Part shown: one piece after another, positions 38,504-47,860 of the stretch
Position numbering within the stretch: the first letter of the stretch is position 1
Layout of the letters: each line of letters begins with the position of its first letter
From: Bacteroidales bacterium
Lineage (GTDB): Bacteria > Bacteroidota > Bacteroidia > Bacteroidales > G3-4614
Length of the DNA: 64,000 nt
NCBI GenBank assembly: GCA_015061035.1
Contig: SUXK01000008.1
Span: 21,506-85,505 of the forward strand
Reading direction: 5' to 3'
The notes under the pieces: model-generated
Databases searched by the model: none
Seen by the model: the letters and a program-made list of their open reading frames with translations, nothing else
Told to the model about the DNA's origin: nothing
Made by a program: the position numbers and the translations under genes

Positions 38504-39808
38504 CTATCTACTTAGCAAGAACTCTTTAAGGTCTGCAAAGTTTGGTTTCATCATTACGCTCTCTTTTGTTCCTCTCATAAAGGCTTGAAGACGCTCAGGT
38601 ATTGCCACCTGCTCTCCTATCACCTCCTCTACTGTATTTAGAAATTTGGCTGGGTGTGCTGTCTCCAAGAAGAAGCCTACTTCGCCTTCCGAGAGTTTTT
38701 CGCATAATGCACGGTATCCGCATGCTCCATGTGGATCTAATAAGTATCCTGTGCGTGTGTATGCCTCTTTTATTGTTTGACGTATCTCTTCATCATTATA
38801 CGAAACTCCACTTATCTCAGCGGTTATTGCTTGGTGAGAGTTTTCGTACAGTGCCAATATTCGGGCAAAGTTGCTGGGATCGCCGACATCCATTGCATTT
38901 GCTATTGTGGCTACCGATGGACGTGGGTTGTATTTCCCTGTATTTAGATACTCCAAAAAGACATCGTTGCGGTTGTTTGCTGCTATAAAACGTTTTATGG
39001 GTAATCCCATTCGTTTACCAAACAATCCCGCTGTTATGTTTCCAAAGTTACCACTTGGTACACAACATACTACATTATCGGCCTTTCCTGCTTTTTTGAG
39101 TTGTGCGTATGCGTAGAAGTAATAGAATGCTTGAGGTAAAAATCGTGCTACATTTATTGAGTTTGCCGAAGTTAGTTTCATTGCCTCATTCAACTCTTTA
39201 TCCATAAATGCCGATTTTACTAATGCTTGACAATCATCAAATGTTCCCTCGACCTCTATGGCTGTTATATTTTGTCCGAGTGTAGTGAATTGTTTCTCTT
39301 GTATCTCAGTTACCTTTGCATGGGGATATAGTACATATACCTTTATGCCTGGCACTCCTAAGAATCCGTTTGCTACAGCACTACCAGTGTCACCCGAAGT
39401 TGCCACCAATACATTTACTTCGCGTCCTTCTCCCTCCTGTGCTATAAAGTGTCCTAAAAGACGTGCCATAAATCTTGCTCCTACATCTTTGAATGCAAGT
39501 GTAGGTCCATGGAACAACTCTAATGAGTAAATGTTATCTTCGACCTTTACCGCCGGAGTATCAAAAGATAGTGTGTCATATACTATTTTGCGTAGTGTTT
39601 CACATTCTATATCTTCTCCAAAAAATGCATTTGCCACTTCAAATGCTATCTCTTGAAAGGTCATATCTTGAATGTTATCGAAGAACTCTTGTGAAAGAGG
39701 TTTTATCTTCTCGGGCATAAACAAACCTTTGTCCGATGCCAACCCTTTTACTACTGCCTCGGCTAATGTTGCATCGGGTGCCTGTCCGTTTGTACTATAA
39801 TATATCAT
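38504..39808 (-). CDS. thrC: Threonine synthase
   Basis: PLP enzyme that converts O-phosphohomoserine to threonine. Schiff-base Lys107 lies in LAFKDVGARF, the phosphate-binding SGDTGSAVANGF follows, and PSGNFGNITAG is present. Length 434 is standard. It is the last gene of the thr operon, 4 bp after the PGM-like gene. Confidence 0.96.
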   Translation of the reverse strand: MIYYSTNGQAPDATLAEAVVKGLASDKGLFMPEKIKPLSQEFFDNIQDMTFQEIAFEVANAFFGEDIECETLRKIVYDTLSFDTPAVKVEDNIYSLELFHGPTLAFKDVGARFMARLLGHFIAQEGEGREVNVLVATSGDTGSAVANGFLGVPGIKVYVLYPHAKVTEIQEKQFTTLGQNITAIEVEGTFDDCQALVKSAFMDKELNEAMKLTSANSINVARFLPQAFYYFYAYAQLKKAGKADNVVCCVPSGNFGNITAGLFGKRMGLPIKRFIAANNRNDVFLEYLNTGKYNPRPSVATIANAMDVGDPSNFARILALYENSHQAITAEISGVSYNDEEIRQTIKEAYTRTGYLLDPHGACGYRALCEKLSEGEVGFFLETAHPAKFLNTVEEVIGEQVAIPERLQAFMRGTKESVMMKPNFADLKEFLLSR

Positions 39809-39812
39809 TGCT

Positions 39813-41021
39813 TTATTGTTTAAATATCTCTTTTATAAATTGCGCTCCTGTGAGCGTTGTGTAACTGCCTTGTTTTACGCTAAATTCGTTGTACTCTTTC
39901 ACATCGTCAGCCTCTACACCCGGGGTGTATATTGCAAAGGGTACTGCATCGCACGTGTGAGTGCGTAGGCGACACGGAGTTGGGTGGTCAGGTAATAAGG
40001 CTATTGTAAGATCATCGCCCAACGTAGGCATAGCCTCCAATATGGGTGCTATTATGCGACTATCAAGATACTCTATTGTTCTCTTCTTTAACTCATAATC
40101 TCCCTCATGTCCTGCCTCATCACTTGCCTCTACATGCAAAAACAAGAAGTCGTTCTCCTGTAAAGCCTTTATTGCTGCTTCAGCTTTACCTTCGTAATTT
40201 GTGTTATACAAACCAGTTGCCCCCTCTACTTCAATTGAGGTTAACCCTGCATATACGCCTATTCCTTTTATCAAATCTACTGCCGAGATTACCGCTCCGC
40301 TTTTTATTCCGTATTGTTGCTGGAATGTCGCCATAGCAGGACGATAACCTGGCGACCAAGGCCATAGACTGTTGGCTGGATCTTTACCCTCTGCTACCCG
40401 TTTTTGGTTTACAGGGTGGAGTGGCAACATCTCTTGTGATTTTTTGATTAGTGCATTTATCTTATCGACTGTTGCTTGTGCCTCCTCTGCTTGTGCCTGA
40501 GGCATGACATCAACGCATGGAGTACCTGGCACATCGTGGGGTGGTGTACATTTTATGCGTTTGTCTCCGTTTTTTATCTTTAAGAGGTGGCGGTATGATA
40601 TTCCCGGAAACAGGTTAATATCTCCTCCTCCCAACTCTTGTTGCATATAGTTTATCAACTCTGTTGCCTCCTCGTTTGAGATATGGCCTGCCGAGTGATT
40701 TTTTATCTTTCCGTCTTGAACGCAGATAAGGTTACAACGCATTGCTACTTCGTTATCCTCTATCTTCACGCCCATACTTGCAGCCTCTAACGACCCTCTC
40801 CCTTCAAATACTTTATCGAGGTCGTAACCAAGTATCGCGAGGTTTGCCACTTCGCTACCCGGAGCATATCCATCGGGAACGCTCTTTAATAGACCACATC
40901 GCCCATTTCGGGCAATCCAGTCCATAGATGGAACATTCGCCGCTTGAAGAGGTGTTTTTCCGCCCAACTCTTCTATTGGCTCATCAGCCATTCCGTCGCC
41001 AAGTATTATTATGTATTTCAT
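39813..41021 (-). CDS. Cofactor-independent phosphoglycerate mutase-like protein; probable homoserine kinase of the thr operon
   Basis: Alkaline-phosphatase superfamily protein of the archaeal-type iPGM (ApgM) group: N-terminal IILGDGMADEPIEELGG with the metal Asp, GYDLDKVFEGRGSLEAASMG, HVEASDEAGHEGD and ALLPDHPTP with metal ligands. No ThrB-type GHMP kinase is present between thrA and thrC, and in Bacteroidetes this family occupies that slot. Subsystem-based annotation treats it as a functional analogue of homoserine kinase. I follow that as inference; glycolytic mutase activity cannot be excluded. It lies 4 bp before thrC. Confidence 0.8.
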   Translation of the reverse strand: MKYIIILGDGMADEPIEELGGKTPLQAANVPSMDWIARNGRCGLLKSVPDGYAPGSEVANLAILGYDLDKVFEGRGSLEAASMGVKIEDNEVAMRCNLICVQDGKIKNHSAGHISNEEATELINYMQQELGGGDINLFPGISYRHLLKIKNGDKRIKCTPPHDVPGTPCVDVMPQAQAEEAQATVDKINALIKKSQEMLPLHPVNQKRVAEGKDPANSLWPWSPGYRPAMATFQQQYGIKSGAVISAVDLIKGIGVYAGLTSIEVEGATGLYNTNYEGKAEAAIKALQENDFLFLHVEASDEAGHEGDYELKKRTIEYLDSRIIAPILEAMPTLGDDLTIALLPDHPTPCRLRTHTCDAVPFAIYTPGVEADDVKEYNEFSVKQGSYTTLTGAQFIKEIFKQ

Positions 41022-41037
41022 TTTCGCTCCTAAGTTG

Positions 41038-41140
41038 TGCGGTGCTTACGCACCTTAGTTGTTGGTTGTTAGTTATTAGATATTTAACTAAAAACTACCC
41101 GTAGGGCGGCGAAGCCGAAAACTAAAAACTAACAATTTAA
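41038..41140. repeat. Two small hairpins in constant flanks (copies 2 and 3)
   Basis: GGTGCttacGCACC (41041-41054) and CGGCgaaGCCG (41107-41117), each flanked by variants of ttagttgttagtt / aaaactaaaaactaac. Same family as 12645-12766 and 44405-44460. Confidence 0.5.
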
Positions 41141-41143
41141 ACA

Positions 41144-41766
41144 GCCATTATCACAATCCGTCTTTAACGGTTGTTTTCTCTCATTTCAAGGATTGTCAGA
41201 ATGGTTTAGATACAACTAACTTTGGTGAGGGTGCTGTGAGCATACAAACGTATGTGAGCAAACCCGATACCTAAAAGTTAGGCAGTAGATAAGCCATTAT
41301 CTCAATCCGTCTTTAACGGTTGTTTTCTCTCATTTCAAGGATTGTCAGAATGGTTTAGGTACAACTAACTTTGGTGAGGGTGCTGTGAGCATACAAACGT
41401 ATGTGAGCAAACCCGATACCTAAAAGTTAGGCAGTAGATAAGCCATTATCTCAATCCGTCTTTAACGGTTGTTTTCTCTCATTTCAAGGATTGTCAGAAT
41501 GGTTTAGGTACAACTAACTTTGGTGAGGGTGCTGTGAGCATACAAACGTATGTGAGCAAACCCGATACCTAAAAGTTAGGCAGTAGATAAGCCATTATCA
41601 CAATCCGTCTTTAACGGTTGTTTTCTCTCATTTCAAGGATTGTCAGAATGGTTTAGGTACAACTAACTTTGGTGAGGGTGCTGTGAGCATACAAACGTAT
41701 GTGAGCAAACCCGATACCTAAAAGTTAGGCAGTAGATAAGCCATTATCACAATCCGTCTTTAACGG
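41144..41766. repeat. 149-bp tandem repeat array, four full units plus partial, between thrA and the PGM-like gene
   Basis: GCCATTATC starts units at 41144, 41293, 41442, 41591 and a partial one at 41740, exactly 149 bp apart, with only a handful of base differences (mostly TCTC/TCAC). Each unit contains a 119-bp hairpin element (41190-41308, 41339-41457, 41488-41606, 41637-41755). Its ends GGATTGTCAGAATGG and the complement of CCATTATCACAATCC pair; inner CTAACTTT/AAAGTTAG and GCATAC/GTATGT pair. The remaining 30 bp copy the thrA stop region (CCGTCTTTAACGG). Confidence 0.9.
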
Positions 41767-44195
41767 ATGTTTGCAATACTTATTATATCCGCAAACACTC
41801 CCGCTGCTGTAACCGATGCTCCCGCTCCGTATCCCTTAATTATCATTGGATACTCTTTGTAGCGTTCGGTTGTTATAAGTATTATATTATTGCTTCCTTC
41901 AAGTTGATAGAATGGGTGACGTTGGTCAACCGCTCTCAATCCTATGTGCATTTTACCATTGTCAAGAGTTGCAATAAAACGCAATCTGCGTCCTTGTGCT
42001 GCCACCTCTCTACGGCGTGCCTCAAATTTTGCATCAAGTTTTGGTATGTCACGCCAGAAGTCTTCAAGTGAACCAGAGAACATTTCATCGGGGATGAACA
42101 ACTCCTTCTCAACATCGGCTTGTTCAACAGCATAGCCCGATTCACGGGCAAGGATTACCAATTTGCGTAATACGTCTTGTCCGTTAAGGTCAAGTCGTGG
42201 ATCAGGTTCGCTATATCCCGCATCTTTTGCCATTCTTATGGCTTTGCTCAATGGCACATCTTCGCTCAACGTGCTGAATATATAGTTTAGGGTTCCAGAT
42301 ACAACTGCCTCAATGCGCAATATCTTGTCGCCACTATTCATTAGTCCGTTTATGGTACTGATGATTGGGAGTCCTGCTCCTACGTTTGTCTCAAACAGGT
42401 ATTTTACATCTCTACGGCGTGCTGTCTCTTTTAGTGCTGCATAGTTAGCGTATGGCGATGATGCAGATACTTTGTTGGCTGCCACCACCGATACGTTATG
42501 CTCCAATAGGTCGCGATATATTCCTGCTACGGCTTCACTTGCTGTGCAATCGACAAATACCGAGTTAAAGATATTCATCTTTATTATCTCATCACGTATT
42601 ACCTCAGGTGATGCTACAAGTGTTGAGTTCTCTAACTCTTCGATGTAGTTCTCTAACGATAAACCATCGCGAGAGAATATACATTTACGAGAGTTCGCTA
42701 TTCCACAGATATTCAACTTCAGCGATTTATCCTTTAACAACTTGGGTTGTTGTAAGCGTATCTGCTCTAATAGGTCATGCCCCACTGTTCCCACTCCTGT
42801 TACAAAGAGGTTCAACTCTTGCGCATCAGAAAGGAAGAATGAGTCGTGTATTACGTTCAATGCTTTACGTAGGCTGTTATGCTCTATTACAAACGATATG
42901 TTTGTCTCTGATGCTCCTTGCGCACACGCTATTACGCTTATACCATTACGACCAAGTATATTAAAGAGTTTTCCTGCAATACCCGGAGTGTGTTTCATAT
43001 TCTCACCCACAATTGCTACGGTTGCAAGGTCGCGCTCTGCTTGTGCTTCGCTTATCTCGCCCATTGCAATCTCTTGTTCAAACTCTTTGTTTAGCACTGC
43101 TACGGCTAAATCGGCATCGGCATTTTTAACTGCAAACGAGGTGTTGTTCTCCGATGATGCTTGAGATACCATAAATACACTTATTCCCGACTTTGCAAGT
43201 GCGTTGAATATGCGGGAGTTAATTCCTATGATACCTACCATTCCCAATCCCGATACTGTAATCAAACAGGTGTCGTTGATTGATGATATTCCCTTAATGG
43301 GTTTCGACTCTCCGTCAGGTATCTGCTCTGTTATGAGTGTTCCTGGTGCTTCAGGGTTGAAGGTATTTTTAATTACTATGGGTATATTTTTGTGATATAC
43401 GGGATATATTGTTGGTGGGTATATCACTTTTGCACCAAAGTTACACAACTCCATAGCCTCTACAAAAGAGAGGTGCTTGATTACATACGATGTTTTTATG
43501 GTACGAGGATCGGCTGTCATAAAGCCGTCAACATCGGTCCAAATCTCAAGCATATCTGCTCCCAACTCCGATGCCAATATTGCTGCGGTATAGTCTGAAC
43601 CTCCACGACCGAGATTTGTTACATCGTTGGTGTTCATATCACTTGATATAAATCCTGGCACAAGCGAGACTTTTGGCAATTTTTCAAACTTCTCTTTTAT
43701 TAGTTTGCTTGTTAGATCAAAATCAACTATATGTTTGCCAAACTGAGTTTTTGTTTTTATAAACTCGCGAGAGTCAAACCAAACAGCATCCTCAATTATA
43801 TCGCTTATTATTCGCGATGATAATCTCTCTCCGTAACTCAATATGGTGTTTAGCGTCTTTTCTGACAGGTCTTTTATCAACGATACTCCTCGCATAATGT
43901 TTCCGAGTTCGTCAAGCATTGCCGCAACATCGCGTCTTACCGACTCCTGTTTTGCAGGTGCAACTGCTCCTGCTATTTGGTCGAAGTGGCGAGAGGCTAT
44001 AATATCCATTATTTGCGTGTAGTTAAGATTACCCGTAGATGCAGTTTTGGCACACTCAATAAGTTTATCGGTTATGCCTCCTAATGCTGATACTACTACT
44101 ATGCTCTCATCTCCGCGAGCCTCCACAATCTTTTTTACACACTTGATACTCTCAACTGTGCCTACTGATGTTCCTCCAAATTTTAATACTTTCAT
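41760..44195 (-). CDS. thrA: Bifunctional aspartate kinase / homoserine dehydrogenase
   Basis: First and third steps from aspartate to threonine. The N-terminal kinase (1-290) opens MKVLKFGGTSVG and has GRGGSDYTA. Two ACT domains (about 310-460, with GLGMVGIIGI and GENMKHTPGIAGK) suggest threonine feedback. The homoserine dehydrogenase (about 465-811) has VTGVGTVGHDLLEQI, VAANKV and DPRLDLNGQD. Length 811 is normal. The stop codon lies inside the last partial unit of the 149-bp array, so the array grew from the gene's own 3' end. Transcribed leftward into the array. Confidence 0.96.
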   Translation of the reverse strand: MKVLKFGGTSVGTVESIKCVKKIVEARGDESIVVVSALGGITDKLIECAKTASTGNLNYTQIMDIIASRHFDQIAGAVAPAKQESVRRDVAAMLDELGNIMRGVSLIKDLSEKTLNTILSYGERLSSRIISDIIEDAVWFDSREFIKTKTQFGKHIVDFDLTSKLIKEKFEKLPKVSLVPGFISSDMNTNDVTNLGRGGSDYTAAILASELGADMLEIWTDVDGFMTADPRTIKTSYVIKHLSFVEAMELCNFGAKVIYPPTIYPVYHKNIPIVIKNTFNPEAPGTLITEQIPDGESKPIKGISSINDTCLITVSGLGMVGIIGINSRIFNALAKSGISVFMVSQASSENNTSFAVKNADADLAVAVLNKEFEQEIAMGEISEAQAERDLATVAIVGENMKHTPGIAGKLFNILGRNGISVIACAQGASETNISFVIEHNSLRKALNVIHDSFFLSDAQELNLFVTGVGTVGHDLLEQIRLQQPKLLKDKSLKLNICGIANSRKCIFSRDGLSLENYIEELENSTLVASPEVIRDEIIKMNIFNSVFVDCTASEAVAGIYRDLLEHNVSVVAANKVSASSPYANYAALKETARRRDVKYLFETNVGAGLPIISTINGLMNSGDKILRIEAVVSGTLNYIFSTLSEDVPLSKAIRMAKDAGYSEPDPRLDLNGQDVLRKLVILARESGYAVEQADVEKELFIPDEMFSGSLEDFWRDIPKLDAKFEARRREVAAQGRRLRFIATLDNGKMHIGLRAVDQRHPFYQLEGSNNIILITTERYKEYPMIIKGYGAGASVTAAGVFADIISIANIR

Positions 44196-44240
44196 CTCTT
44201 ATATTTACTTGCACTCTTTTTGTGCATCTATTTTAAACTA

Positions 44241-44248
44241 CAAATATA
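44241..44248 (-). promoter_or_regulatory. -7 box TATATTTG for the thr operon
   Basis: Perfect box on the minus strand, about 45 bp before the thrA start; no clear -33. No leader-peptide attenuator (Thr/Ile codon run) is seen in the short leader. Confidence 0.45.
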
Positions 44249-44347
44249 ATAATAAAATGGTATTAATAGGTTATAAACTATAAATAATAAGGTTTTTTAA
44301 TAAAAAGGAGTCAGTTATCAGTTGTCAGATAATGGGCAATTTAACAA

Positions 44348-44382
44348 AAAAGGGGATACGCTTTATGGGCATATCCCCTTTT
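44348..44382 (-). terminator. Terminator of nhaD
   Basis: AAAAGGGGATA (44348-44358) / TATCCCCTTTT (44372-44382), with an A run on the plus strand giving a T run in the minus-strand transcript. Confidence 0.85.
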
Positions 44383-44404
44383 GGGTATTAAGTTTTAGTT
44401 TTTT

Positions 44405-44460
44405 ATTTTGTAACAACTAAGGTGCATAGCACCGTAGAACTAAAAACTAACAACTATTTT
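44405..44460. repeat. Small hairpin in constant flanks (copy 4)
   Basis: GGTGCataGCACC (44421-44433) flanked by acaactaa and gaactaaaaactaacaact. Confidence 0.5.
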
Positions 44461-44461
44461 A

Positions 44462-45802
44462 TTAGAATATCATCTCTTGAAGGATAAACCATCCTGCTCC
44501 TGCCAAGTAGCCTAACAATGCAAGTAGTGATATTTTTTTAAGATACCAACCAAAGTTGATTTTCTCTAATCCCATTACTACAACTCCTGCTGCAGAACCG
44601 ATAATCAACATACTACCTCCTACTCCTGCACAGTATGCAAGGAATTGCCAGAATACACCATCTTGTACGCAGAATGCATCAAATCCTACCGCTCCTACTT
44701 CTGCAATAGGATACATACCCATTGCTGCCGCTACAAGTGGTACGTTATCCACAATTGATGATAACATTCCTAATACAATATTTATGATATATACATTACC
44801 TACATTCTCGGTTAGATAGTTTGCTACATTTTTCAAAATACCAACCTCTTGCAACACTCCTACTGCTAACAATATTCCTAAGAAGAAGAGTATTGTTGCC
44901 ATATCAATGCGTTGCAATATGCTAGGTACACGATGCTCTTGCGATTTGTCCAAGCATTTTTTGTTATACATTAACTCCAAGAATACCCACAACAAACTCA
45001 ATGTTAATAATACGCCTATAAATGGAGGCAAGTGAGTTAGGGTTTTAAATACGGGCACAAGTAACAGAGCCAATACTCCCAATATAAATATTTGATTTCG
45101 CTCTCGGAATGTTACACAGCACTCTTTTTTGCACTCTGTATCGGCTGAGATTGGTGCCAACTCGCCTTTTAAATATCGTGAGGCCAATAATACAGGTACT
45201 GCCATTGATAAGAATGATGGGATTATCAACGAAGTTATAATTGGCACTGTTGTTACATTACCTTTTACCCATAACATAATTGTTGTTACATCGCCAATAG
45301 GACTCCACGCTCCTCCACTATTAGCTGCAATAATAACCATACTTGCATAAATCCAGCGGTCTTTTTGGTCTGAAATTATCTTACGCAACAACATCACCAT
45401 AACAATAGAAGTTGTCAGGTTATCCAATACTGCAGACATAAAGAATGTTAGTATTGCCAATATCCAAAGTAATTTAATTTTCTTACGAGTTTTGATTTTA
45501 TCGGTAATTACAGAGAATCCTCCGTGAACATCAATAAGTTCAACAATGGTCATTGCACCCATCAAGAAGAACAAAATCTCTGCAATCTCTCCCAAATGAT
45601 GACGTATTGACCCATGTGAACTTACAAGGTCATGAATATTAACCTCTGGGAAAACATTTCCATTCAACACTCCTACTGCATACATAGTCCACAACAACAT
45701 TCCGAGTAGTAGAGCAGATGCAGTTTTGTCTATTTTTAGCGGATGCTCCAACGCAATAGCCGCATAGCCCAAAATAAAGACAATTACAATTGCTATTTCC
45801 AT
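44462..45802 (-). CDS. nhaD: Na+/H+ antiporter, NhaD type
   Basis: Inner-membrane sodium-proton exchanger with about 12 helices. NhaD signatures include LGEIAEILFFLMGAMTIVEL, MSAVLDNLTTSIVMVML and ANSGGAWSPIGDVTTIMLW. The C-terminal half has LGMLSSIVDNVPLVAAAMGM. Length 446 fits. Monocistronic, with its own terminator and a -7 box at 45865-45872. Confidence 0.94.
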   Translation of the reverse strand: MEIAIVIVFILGYAAIALEHPLKIDKTASALLLGMLLWTMYAVGVLNGNVFPEVNIHDLVSSHGSIRHHLGEIAEILFFLMGAMTIVELIDVHGGFSVITDKIKTRKKIKLLWILAILTFFMSAVLDNLTTSIVMVMLLRKIISDQKDRWIYASMVIIAANSGGAWSPIGDVTTIMLWVKGNVTTVPIITSLIIPSFLSMAVPVLLASRYLKGELAPISADTECKKECCVTFRERNQIFILGVLALLLVPVFKTLTHLPPFIGVLLTLSLLWVFLELMYNKKCLDKSQEHRVPSILQRIDMATILFFLGILLAVGVLQEVGILKNVANYLTENVGNVYIINIVLGMLSSIVDNVPLVAAAMGMYPIAEVGAVGFDAFCVQDGVFWQFLAYCAGVGGSMLIIGSAAGVVVMGLEKINFGWYLKKISLLALLGYLAGAGWFILQEMIF

Positions 45803-45864
45803 GATGAAATTTTAATTAGTTTGTATTATTATATAATTAATGAAATTTTTCTTTAATTGGACTG

Positions 45865-45872
45865 CAAAGGTA
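45865..45872 (-). promoter_or_regulatory. -7 box TACCTTTG for nhaD
   Basis: Perfect TAnnTTTG on the minus strand, about 63 bp before the start. The remaining gap to 46166 is A/T-rich, with the repeat fragment at 46005-46080 and nothing else recognised. Confidence 0.45.
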
Positions 45873-46004
45873 GTGTAATATATTCTTAATTAAAAACTTT
45901 TGCCACTTATTTTTAATATTAAATTGCAAAAAGTTTGTATCAATAACATTTTATTTTACAACTTTCTATTTAGTTGCACACGTATGTTATGTTTGTGCAA
46001 ATAT

Positions 46005-46080
46005 TTGTCAGTTGTCAGCTATTAGTTTTTAGTTGTCAACTTCGTTCCCCTGTGGTGTAGTTGTTAGTTGATAAACATAT
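46005..46080. repeat. Fragment of the ttagtttttagttgtc repeat family (copy 5)
   Basis: Contains tcagttgtcagctattag, tttttagttgtcaacttcg and tagttgttagttgataa, the same vocabulary as the other small-hairpin repeats but with no tight hairpin in the centre. Confidence 0.4.
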
Positions 46081-46166
46081 GTTTCTCGAACCTGCTCTCA
46101 CTCGGCAGAGTTCAAGTAAACTTGACTCTGTACTATGGAGGAGACGTCCCTACTTTTGTAGTAGTT

Positions 46167-46784
46167 CTAATTAAAGATATCAACAATCCAATTCCAAACT
46201 CGGTCAAGAAATGAGGTTTCTTTTGGCTTTATATCTTCTCTCTCAATACTCTTTGCTTGTTCTTTTTTTATATATTCATCAACAAGACCAGTGCTGATAA
46301 CATGAAGGAAAGAACTATTTTCGTCTAATTCTGGTAAATCTAATATTGGCACCTTAATTTTTTTAGAAAACTCTTCATAGAAAAGATTAATATAATTATC
46401 TATGTTTAGAGAATATATGTCCCTACTAAAACTAATAAACCAGATTGCAACATTTCCTGTTTTTGGCTGAAAATAACAAGCAATATGCGTTATTATAAAA
46501 TTACCATCTTCATCATAAATTAGATCTTCAGGGAATATCTCTTTTGCTAAATAATAAGTAGCATCCCTTTTTTCTAAAATAGATTTATAATATTCCATAT
46601 CAGTACCGTTAAATTTCCCATCTAACTTAAAACCAGATTTGTATTTTTTATATTCAGGAGATACGTTTGAGACCAATGAAGGGGTTATATATTCCAAGTT
46701 CCCTCTAACAATTGCACCTTCTTTACCAAAAGCAGAAAATGATATTACAACCATTAACAAGGATAATGCTATTAATCGTTTCAT
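46167..46784 (-). CDS. Secreted protein, paralogue A; candidate immunity protein
   Basis: 205 residues with a clear signal peptide (MKRLIALSLLMVVISFSAFG) and no transmembrane helix after it. No family recognised. Very similar along its whole length to the protein at 47959-48576; the two differ mainly near residues 65-80 (ESILEKRDATYYLAKE against KTLKKKGKDAYSLVKE) and at scattered positions. It has its own -7 box and follows the zincin-like gene by 66 bp. Periplasmic location and duplication around a non-homologous gene suit an immunity protein, but nothing proves it. Confidence 0.6.
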   Translation of the reverse strand: MKRLIALSLLMVVISFSAFGKEGAIVRGNLEYITPSLVSNVSPEYKKYKSGFKLDGKFNGTDMEYYKSILEKRDATYYLAKEIFPEDLIYDEDGNFIITHIACYFQPKTGNVAIWFISFSRDIYSLNIDNYINLFYEEFSKKIKVPILDLPELDENSSFLHVISTGLVDEYIKKEQAKSIEREDIKPKETSFLDRVWNWIVDIFN

Positions 46785-46814
46785 CGAAAAAATGTTTTTA
46801 GATGTGGTTTACCG

Positions 46815-46822
46815 CAAATATA
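46815..46822 (-). promoter_or_regulatory. -7 box TATATTTG for paralogue A
   Basis: Perfect TAnnTTTG about 30 bp before the start, in a region that aligns with the upstream region of paralogue B (48577-48660). Confidence 0.45.
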
Positions 46823-46850
46823 GAAAATATTCCTTTTACTATTATCTTTT

Positions 46851-47849
46851 TTATCTATTTAATATAATATTTATCAAATAGTAAGGTAATATCTTAGGAT
46901 CAAATATTCGTGGATCTCTACTCTTCTCCGGGTCCAAATTTGCACCTATTTGCTTATAAATATCTATAAACCTTGCAAGTGATATAGGTCTGTTCAGTAC
47001 TATATTATCGATTATATCCATATATTCTTTATATAGATCTTCAGGTAATTCATACCCAACTCTGCTCATTCCCAATGGGACAAAAGGAATTTCTGTAAAA
47101 ACATCACCATTATCTTTATTTACAAAATTTGAACAATGAATAAGGTCAGCTATAATCTTAGCCTCTAACTCATAATTTATACCTGGTATCCCTTTGGCAA
47201 TACCAAGCCAACCATAATAGTTCTTTTGTCCTGAATGTATTAACTCTTCGGCTTGTGCTGCTGCAGTAGGAGAGTAACTATTAAAAGTTATCTCGCTCTT
47301 ACCTCTTATATGTGCTTCATTTTCTTTATTAGTATCCACTTTAAAATGGATACTTTTATCAGGAATTGATTGCATTACTCTCTTACCATATACATTACTT
47401 GCAATTCTTCTATTGTTATCTGCAAGATGAGCCCATGTACTATTGGGCATATAATCAGATTTCGAAAAATTAACTAAGTTTCCAAATGTTGTATTATATT
47501 TATGCAATTGGTGTGAATTTTGTGGTTTGTAAGGTATTGGTGCATTTATATATCCTCCATTTGCATAATCGGCGTGATTATGGTTTGGTATTGATAACGA
47601 ATACTCATTTTTTAAATACGTAGGGCGCACCTGAAAGTTATATGCTCTTTCTTTTTGTCCCATAACATCGTTATAATTATCCAAGTTTTGAGGTTGATAC
47701 TCAGGCTTGTCAATATCCCAAGGAGAGATTGTTACAGGAAGCCATCTGTCTGACATGGGTGAGTATTGCATATGTATATTACGCTTATCATCCCATAATA
47801 AATCGTTTCGTTTCTCAAATGCTAAATTCGATTGTTTAGTTTCTGACAT
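46851..47849 (-). CDS. Candidate effector with zincin-like C-terminal motif
   Basis: 332 residues without a signal peptide. The N-terminal half is polar, rich in Asn, Tyr and Pro (MQYSPMSDRWLPVTISPWDI), and looks like a delivery or unstructured region. The C-terminal half has SEITFNSYSPTAAAQAEELI then HSGQKNYYGW and NYELEAKIIADLI: E202-x-x-H205 followed by E229-A-K. The pattern EELxHxxQ plus E-x-EAK is one I associate with putative metallopeptidase-like domains at the ends of Bacteroidetes polymorphic toxins. It lies between two duplicated secreted proteins. Toxin role is inferred; a phage or housekeeping role is possible. Confidence 0.5.
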   Translation of the reverse strand: MSETKQSNLAFEKRNDLLWDDKRNIHMQYSPMSDRWLPVTISPWDIDKPEYQPQNLDNYNDVMGQKERAYNFQVRPTYLKNEYSLSIPNHNHADYANGGYINAPIPYKPQNSHQLHKYNTTFGNLVNFSKSDYMPNSTWAHLADNNRRIASNVYGKRVMQSIPDKSIHFKVDTNKENEAHIRGKSEITFNSYSPTAAAQAEELIHSGQKNYYGWLGIAKGIPGINYELEAKIIADLIHCSNFVNKDNGDVFTEIPFVPLGMSRVGYELPEDLYKEYMDIIDNIVLNRPISLARFIDIYKQIGANLDPEKSRDPRIFDPKILPYYLINIILNR

Positions 47850-47860
47850 AATCTTTTAAT

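Noticed and set aside
41144..41766. CRISPR array
   Set aside because: The 149-bp period has no variable spacers; units are near-identical and foldable, and no cas genes are present.
42608..43164. Plus-strand open frames inside thrA
   Set aside because: No recognisable protein features and full overlap with the conserved dehydrogenase domain coding sequence.
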